Below, one piece after another: positions 56,111 to 64,000 of a stretch of DNA of 64,000 bases (its first letter is position 1; each line of letters starts with the position of its first letter). Position numbers and translations under genes: made by a program. A model generated the notes under the pieces. It saw only the letters and a list, made by a program, of their open reading frames with translations. It ran no database searches and was not told the DNA's origin. Source of the stretch: Tuctoria greenei (Eukaryota; Streptophyta; Magnoliopsida; Poales; Poaceae); assembly GCA_036927565.1 (NCBI GenBank), contig JAYESD010000003.1, forward strand, positions 190,227,999 through 190,291,998, read 5' to 3'.

Positions 56111-56353
56111 AAAATATGAGCGTGAGATCTGAGGTGCACCTACGAAAAATATGAGAGGATGAACATGCCATAATGTTGGTCGTCTATGAGGTCCAATTCA
56201 CAGTTGCGTGCTTAGTCAACCAGTTATCATCGTCTTGTTCTAGTCGCTTTTTTGTAGACAATAATCTATGAGTGTCTGCATTTGTATTCATCATATCCTC
56301 TTTAGAAGGAAAGGTAATAACTTTATCCATCATTAAAAAAGATAGTTGGAGCT

Positions 56354-56840
56354 TTGTGTTCTCAATGGTTAATTTCTTTGGTTAAAAAAATGGTCAATAT
56401 CTGCCACTTTTTATGCGCTTTGGCTGTTCTTGTCAGCTTGGCGTGTATAATTCCCATAGCATTCGTGGTCCGCATTGGTATGCTCCATGTTGTTTCCACT
56501 GTCTCCATGAACTCAGTCATCATAGTCCAATACTCCTCAAACCGGAACAATTTGGTTTTGATAAAGTTTATCTCTCCCGTCATAAGCAGTGGGGAGTGAT
56601 CTGAAAGCGTGTAAGTTAGTGCTCGTAAGCTCGCCGTGGGGAATGTTTCTTCCCACTGAACTGTGTGGAAGAATCTATCAATTCTTATCATTATGGGGTC
56701 TTTTTGTTGATTGGACTATGTGAATTCCCTGCGCTGAAGCCTCGTTTCTGTAAGCTCTAGCTCATTTAGGGTTGCATTGAACCTTCCCTTCAAACTCCTG
56801 TTTACCCAATGGAAGTTTTGTCAAGCAAATATACTGTGCT
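56354..56840 (-). pseudogene. LINE ORF2 endonuclease C-terminal part (segment 1)
   Basis: Minus strand: NRSLKGRFNATLNELELTET (56806-56747), then after a stop IRIDRFFHTVQWEE and LTYTLSDHSPLLM (56690-56570). FRFEEYWTMMTEFMETVE and AKAHKKWQ follow. The SDHSPL motif holds the catalytic His region of the apurinic-type LINE endonuclease. It is the 5'-most recognised part of the LINE; the first half of the endonuclease and ORF1 were not found upstream. Confidence 0.85.
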
Positions 56841-57500
56841 TTACAGGTGTGTAGTAGCTTGACTTGTAACTTGTGAGCCACAAGGCGTAATATGGTAGCA
56901 AATCAGTGTGCATTTTTGTCATCGTCTTCCACCTTTCGCCATTTTATTTATACTGGTAAAGAGGGGATCAATACATGGTTAATAGTGATATGATAATCCT
57001 TAGATAGCTGAAAGCCTTGTATGGCTGCCAACTAAATGACACATAATGCCAATTATATTGGTGAAATGACGCCCAAATGAAGCTGTTCTACCTTCAGGGT
57101 GGTCTATGTGGAGTACTGATCTACTGCGGGATATCGTTGGTGTGCACTAGACGGAGATGGTGTGTAGAGTATCTCCAAGCCTTTGCACTTGTGAAGCATG
57201 CACAAGGAAGCCACAGTAATGTTTTTTTTAATGATGAGTAAAGTCTCGATCTTCCTTTCAAATAAGGTTATAGTTAATTTTATTACAAGCGGGTATAAAT
57301 GCAGACGCTCATAGCTTATTGTCTAGAACAAAACGATGATAACTGGATAGCTAAGCACACAGTCTTTTTATAATATTGATTTCACTAGTGAGTTGTCGCG
57401 ATGACATCTCGCAATAAGGCAGATCCTCTTAGGCGACAGTGCATATTGTGCATGGACAACATCGAGTAATCTGTGTAGTTATGTTATCAAGAAACATTAT
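56841..57500. other. unassigned intergenic stretch
   Basis: No convincing gene or repeat was seen. It may contain further decayed LINE sequence next to 56840. Confidence 0.4.
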
Positions 57501-57660
57501 TCTGAAAGAAGACTTAATTTAGTGGTTAAGTACTCTAAGTAGCACTACTCACATTTTGAGTTCGATTTTCAGTGGAAGTGAATTTTAGGCTGAATTTCAC
57601 ATGACTAAATGCAGTTAAATCTAGAGTGTACTTAGAAAATAAATGAATTCTAGTACCCAA
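57501..57660 (+). repeat. SINE-like unit 2 (tRNA-derived type, tentative)
   Basis: It carries an A-box-like TTAGTGGTTAAGTAC (57519-57533) and a B-box-like GAGTTCGATTTTC (57558-57570), followed by AGTGAATTTTAGGCTGAATT and ACTAAATGCAG. It shares these with 56005-56110. It lies about 115 bp downstream of the peroxidase stop codon. Confidence 0.45.
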
Positions 57661-57774
57661 CACCTACAATACAATCATCTTTTCAGAAAACAACAAAGAG
57701 AATCCTTCGCCATCGGGATCCAAAAGCAAAACTAGCTATACGAATCCCGGTTTCATCCAAGCAGAGGGCCCCTG

Positions 57775-58900
57775 CTAGTTTACTCTGTTGCAAAATCCTC
57801 TGACCTCACCATAGTCGCCAGTGAGCACGTCGAGGTTGCCCATCTTCACCATTGCTGCCGCAAAACGCAATTTCCATGCCGTCCTGTTGCGCGCGTAGAG
57901 GTCCACGAGCGCCGCCGTGTCGTTCTGACTGACCAGCGTGACGTCCGACGTGAAGAGCACCTCGCCCGTCTGCACGTTCTTATAGTACTCGTTGTCGAGC
58001 ACCAGCTCCGTCTTAGGGTCCAGATCCGCCATCCGGTCTCGCCGGCCCGTCGCCGCTGGGCACCGCCTCCTGAGAGACCTTGCGTAGGTGGCGTTGATGT
58101 CGGCCGCGATCTGCGGGTACAGCCGGAAGGAGAAGGCGGAGCAGTGGGAGCGGCCGAAGGAGTGCGCGCCGGAGAGCGTGACCATGTCGTCGGCAGTGAG
58201 GTTCTTGGCGGCGAAGCTGTCGACGAGCTGTGAGACGTTGGCGAAGGGCGGGGGGAGGTTGTTGAGGACCTCGGACACGTTCGAGACGCGGCCGTCGCGG
58301 CGCCCGGCAGGCACGTTGAAGTCGATGCCGCCCATGATGCCGGTGGCGTCGCGTGCGGCGAATGCCACGATGTCGGCGCAGGAGACGGTCCTCCGGCACC
58401 GCCGCTCCAGCACGCGCTTGGCGCGGTTGATGACGCTGAACCCGCGGAGGCTGGGGTTGTTCGCCTGCGACGCCTTCTCCACGCTGGTGGCATTGCTGCC
58501 GGGAGCCGTATCCAGCAGCAAGGACGCGTCACACCCCTGAAATATAATCGGCCACACCACGTAGAATTAGATTCCTTAAAAAAAAAAGACGAGAAAGAAA
58601 GGAGCTTCACTGGCATATGCTTCAAGCAGTGAACAGTAGCGAGAGTGGCTGACGCCTTACCCTGACGAAGCAGTCGTGGAAGAAGAGGCGCACAAGACCG
58701 GGACCATTGCCGGGGTCTCGACGGATGGCGGCGAGAACAATGGTGCGGATGAGCCTTTCGGCCGTCGGACAAGTGTGGTTGTAGAACCCGACTTGTAGTT
58801 GCGCCTCTGTCGATGATGCAAAGGAGAAGACAACGATTAATGAAAGCAGGATTGGAAGAATACCCAGCTTACAAACACTGCTGGTATGTCGTCTGCTCAT
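57775..58900 (-). CDS. class III secretory peroxidase, two exons (58900-58661, 58536-57775)
   Basis: The joined product is 333 residues, normal for class III plant peroxidases, which oxidise phenolics with hydrogen peroxide in the cell wall or vacuole. A signal peptide covers about residues 1-33, ending before QLQVGFY. The distal heme site RLFFHDCFVR has Arg71 and His75; the proximal site LSGAHSFGRSHC has His205. Eight conserved Cys are visible (44, 77, 82, 127, 133, 212, 239, 329). The intron (58660-58537, 124 bp, GTAAGG to TTTCAG) falls between FVR and GCDASLLL, in phase 0. The start was chosen because it gives a signal peptide directly before the mature N-terminus. No stop or frameshift was seen, so the gene may be functional. 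It is the only host gene in the window. Confidence 0.93.
58537..58660 (-). other. peroxidase intron 1
   Basis: The donor GTAAGG follows the codon for Arg80, and the acceptor ATATTTCAG precedes GGGTGTGAC. At 124 bp it is short and typical of grasses. Its position corresponds to the first of the three classic introns of this gene family; the other two are absent. Confidence 0.9.
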
Positions 58901-59018
58901 TTCGGCCGGTACTGTTAGGGACTGTGGATCCTGGGTTCTTTTTCTTGTGACAGTGACCGTTCTATGCTGAACGGGAGCCAAGTGAAAGATGAGCAACTGG
59001 TGGCAATCAATATACTTG

Positions 59019-59026
59019 TATCTATA
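59019..59026 (-). promoter_or_regulatory. possible TATA box of the peroxidase gene
   Basis: On the minus strand TATAGATA lies about 119 bp upstream of the ATG, a plausible distance. A second TATATT lies at 59008-59013. No further promoter elements are claimed. Confidence 0.35.
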
Positions 59027-59443
59027 CACAGAAGACCTAAATTGATTCTTGGACGGCGCAAACAAGTTGACTTGAGCCGTGGCAGCTGGCCCTTTGGGAA
59101 CGGAAATGAAACGTTCATGACGGTAAATTAAAGCTGTCATGCTCATAAGCTCTTCGTGAAGTACACCGGAGTATACAATGGAACAATAAGCTATGGTCTG
59201 GAATAGGTGATTTCGCAGAAATCTGGATATAGTGTATTTCCTCTTGTGAGGTTCCTGCAAAATCATTAGGGTTACTGAAGTGATTTCGTGGGGGGTCCCA
59301 CTTGAATTATAACCGTTACATCTAAGATTTATGGATGAAAATTACATGATTAGGTGACATTGATAACAATACTCAGATGAGATTGTGCAAGATCTCACCC
59401 GAGTTTTGGTTACACCATAGGAACTTGAAGATTACAAAAAAAG

Positions 59444-59444
<1 letters not shown>

Positions 59445-59491
<47 letters not shown>
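59445..59491. repeat. (AT)n microsatellite, 47 bp
   Basis: An uninterrupted AT dinucleotide run lies about 550 bp upstream of the peroxidase start codon. Confidence 0.95.
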
Positions 59492-59493
<2 letters not shown>

Positions 59494-59613
59494 CATGACT
59501 TATACATGACTTATACTCTAAAAAGAACTTAGTTGAGAAGGAATGTTGGATTGCTTGAATTTTGGTAAGGTTAGTGTCATAGGGATTTTACGATGACACT
59601 GGAATTTGTAGGC

Positions 59614-59740
59614 AGTGGCGAAGCTAGCCCATAAAATACCCTAGTGCCTCTCTTCATTTATGCATGATTTTTCAAATTATATTGAGCAAAACATGAATTA
59701 TCAAGAGAGAAATTTTTTATACCGTGGTGCATGTGCACCA
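59614..59740. mobile_element. possible hAT-type end fragment
   Basis: CAGTGGCGAAGCTAGCCC resembles the CAGTGGCGGAGC terminus common to hAT-type elements in plants. A GGTGCATGTGCACC short inverted repeat lies at its right, next to the copia LTR. No opposite terminus was found. Confidence 0.3.
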
Positions 59741-60428
59741 TGAAATTGTTATGAATATTATGCTTGTATTATGGAGGAGGTCAGAGGCTTCTATAAATAG
59801 ATGTACAGGGATAATGATTATGCAGAAAGACCCTTATGCAAAAGGGAATATTATAAATATACCGCTACATCTCTAACACCCCCCTCAAACTCAAGGTGCA
59901 TCACGAACACGGAGTTTGAAGAGATAAAAACAATGCTGAGCTCGGGTCTGTGCCTTCGTGAAGAAATCCGCCAGCTGAAGCTCTGAAGGCACATACTGAA
60001 GATCAACAACACCATCATGTACCTGTGCTCGTGTATAAGAAGCATCAACACCAATATGCTTGGTAAGCTCATGCTTTACTGGATCACGAGCAATACTGAT
60101 AGCACATATACTATCAGACAAAAGTGGAGTCGGTATACCAACAGAAACACCAAAGTCCTCAAACAACCACCGCAACCAAGTAACCTCTGCACTCACAAGA
60201 GCCATATGCAACTCAGCCTCTGCACTCGAACGAGAAACTGCTAACTGCTTTTTAGTCTTCCAGCAATGAGGGAACCACCAAGAAAAACACAATAGGTAGA
60301 AAGAGATTGACGATCAGAGGGGTCACTAGCCCAAGTAGCATCAGAATATGCTTTGAGCTGTAAAGATCTAAAGCGTGGAAAGAACTAGCGTCTAGAGATA
60401 GTTCTATGAAGATAACGCAAGACATTGA
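59741..60428 (-). mobile_element. copia element fragment: short LTR and RNase H end
   Basis: On the minus strand RNase H is followed by TTGAGTTTGAGGGGGGTG (polypurine tract, 59879-59896) and a 138 bp LTR (59741-59878) from TGTTAGAG to CAATTTCA. The element is cut at 60428 by another LTR. It is from a different copia family than the one at the left end. Confidence 0.75.
59891..60428 (-). pseudogene. copia RNase H, 3' end of pol
   Basis: Minus strand: AYSDATWASDPSDRQS (60360-60313), then WKTKKQLAVSRSSAEAELHM, LLSDSICAISIARDPVKHEL, TKHIGVDASYTRAQV, LQYVPSELQLADFFTKAQT. The RNase H acids (SDA, AEAE, SD) are visible. There is a frame change near 60290. It stops at 59893. Confidence 0.88.
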
Positions 60429-62686
60429 TGTGAGGACCGGGTCCACACATTCTAGGAATCGCAGAGGGTAGTGCCGTGTGATGCGACACCCAACAGCATA
60501 CACGAAAAGAATACGACAAAATATAAAGTTTTATTTATACAAAGAACGGAAGTCTTTTACAATACTTAATATACAAGAGAAGATGATATTCATAGCTAAA
60601 ATCCCAGCCTAGCTATGCAAAAGTACAGCCGTCCAGCACGCGGACGCTGCACACTAGCCACACACAAATTTACGGTGGCGTGCAGGGCTCCCACTCGGTG
60701 GTATACCCCGACGGGGGCATCGCCTCATCCTCGGCCCTTCCTCATACGTCTCACCTGCAAACAACTTAATATAGCAACCGTGAGCACGAAGGCTCAGCAA
60801 GACTTAACCGTCTCACCTAAACATAGAACTCTATATGCAGGGATACTTAACATAGGAATATATATAGCAGTAAATGACTCGCTTATATGTTGATCATCAT
60901 TTTTCAAGTTAAGAGCAGCAGCTTAATTGTTTAATAACAGTAACTTTAGTGAGCCTAATCTATAGCAATCATAGTTGAAAAGCAATTATATCTCCATACA
61001 TCGTATTCTCCTGACTTCTTCAGTATTTACTACGTTACAGCGCAGTGAACAACTGGTACTCAAATAACCATGAGGGACGGTGATTGCAATCAGGACACAC
61101 CCGAATAACACGTCATGTACACCCGTGCCTAAGGAGCGTGTCGTGCTCCTCACCACATCATACGCAACCACCTTTCATAAGAGAACTCAAACGCCGAACC
61201 GGTCCCACCATTGCGGGCATAAGGTTCCCGCACGAAGCCTGTTTGTGCCCGCAGGCAAATTTACACCCCCTCAGCCTACCCCTATCGACAATGGGCTATG
61301 CCTCGACATCCAAGTTATCAAGTTACATCAGTTTCCTGGGGTTCATATGTTAGTATGCATCCGGTACTGTTCAAACTTGTCCAGCAGGGCCGCACACGGA
61401 TCGTTCCTCAATCGACACAGGCAGGGCTACGCACAGAGACCACGTCTCGCTGCATCCTACCCGCTGCTCGGTCTCAATTTCACATTTCTAAACCATTCTT
61501 TGATTCAATTCATCCTGTGTCATAAAATCCTATCTTGCGAGTAGATTCCAACTACTCGACTTCTACCGGATTCCTATAAACATTAGCATGGCATTGTCTA
61601 CTCGTCAAGCTCTAGACCTACCCAATACTCCATGGGATTTGTGGGTCATTCAAGTGGAGTAACAAGAACCTTAGCCTTAATGCACAAAACTCATCCTAGA
61701 CATAAGTGATACAAATAGATAATTTGAAATAGCTCTTAAATGCAAACTGGGGCTTGCCTGGCTGCGAGTCGGAGGGGAAGTTAGCTTCTGGAAGTAGAGT
61801 CTAAACTAATTTCTCTAAAGTCCAGGGGTTGTTCTATAATTTTTCCAAACAGATAGAGGTTAAATGTAGTATTTAAAAAATTCCAGGGGCTTAAACCAAT
61901 ATTTACTCAATTAATCCTAATTAGGGAAGTCCAGGGGCATTTTCATAAAAGTGAGGACCTATTTGTAGTTTTATAAAAACGCACGGGGACCTAACTGCAA
62001 GTTTGGCTTTTCTATTTCTTTTCTTATTTATTTTTGTATTGGAAAATAGCATGGACCAGGTCTATACATCGGTGGACCGAGAGGGAGGGCATGGTCAATG
62101 GTTCACCGTGGACCGAAGTTCATACCCCTTGGGATGTTTTAATCTGGGCCATCCATTGAAGATCCAATGGCTAGGACACAAAAGAAGCCATAGGTTTATT
62201 CAACCTCTAGCTAGGGTGGTGCTGCCATGGCCGGCTCTCGCCGGACTTCGCCAGAACGGCGTTCCGGTGGGCCAAGATCGACAAGAAAGGTGGGAAAATG
62301 GATAGGAGGGGATGGGGAACTCACCTAGGGTGTCAAACATTTGGGAAATGGGACAGGGATGGATGCTCAATGGTGTTGTTCGGCCGTCCGACTTCGGCTT
62401 CGTTGGGGAGGCGCCTAGGGCGTCGGTTCTTGTCTCGCAGGGGCCCTACGGAGGCGGTGCGACTTAGTGCGCATTGGGGAAGACCAGGAGGGCTCCGATC
62501 TCGGCCGAGGGCGGCCATGGTGGATTTGGGCTAGGGTCGTGGCGTGATGTGGGCAGGGGAAATGGAGAGTGGGAAAAGTGGGGGCGAGGCCGGTGTACTT
62601 GTAGAGGGCGACGGTTGCTCGGGTAGAGGGGCGTGGCGGTTCGAGGTGTGGACAGGGCGGCGGTTGGGGAAGATTTGGGTGTTACA
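60429..62686 (-). repeat. LTR related to the chromodomain family (LTR-B, about 2.26 kb)
   Basis: On the minus strand it begins TGTAACACCC at 62686 and ends GGTCCTCACA at 60429. The end region (60600-61800) is a diverged relative of 46900-48200, including CCTGATTGCAATCACCGTCC and the peptide end TTEWEPCTPP with its stop. The beginning shares the CCCCCAC, TTCCCACTCTCC block with LTR-X. It interrupts the copia RNase H at 60428. Open frames at 62003-62534 are not considered genes. Confidence 0.75.
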
Positions 62687-63179
62687 ATTCTACCCCCCTT
62701 AAACGGAATCTCGTCCCGAGATTCTAGGTTAGACTAAGAAGAGGTCTATGTTTTTGTTAATCAAAAGCTACACCATTAAAAAGTATCTCTATATAATTAT
62801 ATTTCTTATTTGGGTTTGAAATATTTATTCTAAGACTTCCAAATTTTAATATTTAACACAATGCAAGAATAACATGATGAACTTGTTTTAAACAGTTTTA
62901 AGAAAATTATACATTATCACACAATTTTACATCTTATTATGATATTATATTTTCTTTCATATTATTATTTTTAAACAATTATTGATTTTATAATCAAAAC
63001 ATTATTATTTTAAATGGAGTGCACTAGGTCTGCTAAGATTTTCTTTGTTATGCCCAAATTTTCATTTGAACCCAAATGTATTCTCAAGCAACTGAAAATT
63101 TGTATTATTAACAAGGAAACAAATATGATGCAATATGTCAATTTAGTTTAATTTTAAATTATTATCACATGATGACACA

Positions 63180-63180
<1 letters not shown>

Positions 63181-63216
<36 letters not shown>

Positions 63217-63217
63217 T
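63181..63217. repeat. (ATT)n microsatellite
   Basis: About twelve ATT units lie inside the AT-rich interior; the other copy has short AAT runs at the matching place near 25010. Confidence 0.9.
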
Positions 63218-63721
63218 TGAATTTGGCCTAAATTTCCATTGTGGTTTCAATTTTAAAGTTCTTCATTTTAAATGTATTATCATGATACTAGATTTATTAT
63301 CATTATTATTTATTTTCCTTTTTGTTATATACAGTGGTTACAATCCCACCCACCTTACAAAGAATCTAGTGGGTCATACTAAGAAGAGATGAATTTGATT
63401 TATTAGCGGTCGGCTACCCCCCTTAAACAGACAAATGTTATATTATATTATTTTTATTATTATTAGTTGAATGCAATACATCAAACAACGTGTTCTAGTT
63501 CGCGGTTAGGAAGACATGAACTTCACTTGTTAACCAAAGGGGAACCTAAGCAAGTGATGTTTTATAATCTTCAAGAGTTTTCTTCACGCTTTGCATTGTC
63601 TTCAATAAATCGATCTTCAGCCTTCGTCGATTAAGTTGAATCTTCATCTTCATGAGTGATGTCAAAGGGATGCCTATTAAGTCCATTCCAACTAAGGTCA
63701 CGTGCCTAGAGTCGATATATA

Positions 63722-63733
63722 GCTCTGATACCA
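63722..63733 (-). other. primer binding site of the non-autonomous element
   Basis: The plus strand reads GCTCTGATACCA, so the minus strand reads TGGTATCAGAGC, complementary to initiator methionine tRNA. It lies three bases inside the LTR edge at 63737. Confidence 0.85.
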
Positions 63734-63736
63734 CTT

Positions 63737-64000
63737 TGTGACACCCAGTTTTATTAAGAATAAAACCAGCTGCAAATACATGTATGCCAAGATTAGTTTC
63801 ACCATACATGTATGACAAATAGTGATAAACAGTTCCATATCGAATAAAAACAACCTTAATACCTTGAAAAGTGTTTTGAATAGCAGCGGAAGAGACAAAT
63901 CTCTAGGGCAACCACAGACAAATCGACTGGCAGCAACGCGACCTATGCACCCTCTTCACTTGTCACTGTCCTCATTAGACCTTGTCTTCACTGAGCAACA
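63737..64000 (-). repeat. LTR-X type 5' LTR, cut by the window edge
   Basis: It begins TGTGACACCCAG on the plus strand (the LTR end on the minus strand). Up to about 63940 it is the inverse complement of 55590-55789, the end of LTR-X. The rest continues beyond the window. Confidence 0.75.

Larger units (their letters stand above)
62687..63736 (-). mobile_element. AT-rich non-coding interior of a non-autonomous LTR element, copy 2
   Basis: It lies between a polypurine tract (complement CTACCCCCCTTAA at 62690-62702) and a PBS (63722-63733), so only about 1.05 kb separates the two priming sites and there is no gag or pol. A second tract-like CTACCCCCCTTAAACAG lies at 63414-63430. The module TTCTAG, TAGACTAAGAAGAGGT, GTTAATC recurs at 62724, 63363 and 63495 in weakening form. 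Copy 1 lies at 24906-25490 in the other orientation. Confidence 0.7.

Noticed and set aside
57846..58772. Long open frame overlapping the peroxidase in another minus-strand frame (308 codons), with others at 58013-58399 and 58088-58540
   Set aside because: Arg/Pro/Ser-rich shadow of the GC-rich peroxidase exon 2; it runs across the intron and resembles no protein.
62003..62534. Open frames in LTR-B
   Set aside because: By-products of GC-rich LTR sequence; no protein family recognised.

Overview
The window is a block of plant nuclear DNA made almost entirely of nested transposable elements, with one recognisable host gene. The element families point to a grass (Poaceae), but the species cannot be named from the sequence. 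The main clues are Tat-lineage Ty3/gypsy elements of the Grande/RIRE2 kind with an antisense 'putative gypsy-type transposon' gene, a chromodomain (Tekay-type) gypsy element, a SIRE/Maximus-type copia element, and a CACTA end ending in TAGTAGTG.

Layout from left to right. Positions 1-6239 hold the 3' part of a copia element (protease, integrase, RT, RNase H) and its 1.8 kb LTR. That LTR also serves as the 5' LTR of a second copy (6240-8069) that keeps only PBS and gag before a remnant of its 3' LTR. A CACTA-type element containing two tandem-repeat blocks occupies about 8535-10516.

From 10517 to about 56840 the scaffold is one minus-strand LINE, now in pieces. Read on the minus strand the order is endonuclease (56840-56354), linker (55960-55790), early RT (24905-24676, then 24265-23707) and RT palm with YVDD (11005-10517). 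The gaps are later insertions. A 12.7 kb Tat gypsy (Tat-1, 11006-23706) has a near-perfect 5 bp target duplication. A 410 bp hAT-like element sits at 24266-24675. The third is a long-terminal-repeat element with a non-coding AT-rich interior (24906-55789). Its LTR was hit by a second Tat gypsy (Tat-2, 26824-54709), and the Tat-2 integrase gene was in turn hit by a 15.4 kb chromodomain gypsy (33040-48425, perfect TCCTT duplication).

Both Tat copies share one plan. The gag-pol genes run on the minus strand, and a long opposite-strand accessory gene carries a conserved intron of 77-79 bp. A minisatellite lies between that gene and the end of pol. All element genes carry stops or frameshifts; the only long intact element ORF is a copia gag (6302-7717).

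The right end holds the host gene, an apparently intact two-exon secreted class III peroxidase (58900-57775, minus strand). It is followed by an (AT)n tract, a copia RNase H fragment with a short LTR, an LTR related to the chromodomain family (60429-62686), and a second, inverted copy of the 1 kb AT-rich non-coding interior ending at a PBS (63722-63733) and another LTR that runs off the window.

No CRISPR array, rRNA, tRNA gene or bacterial-type operon was seen. Identity values, insertion ages and exact family names were not computed.
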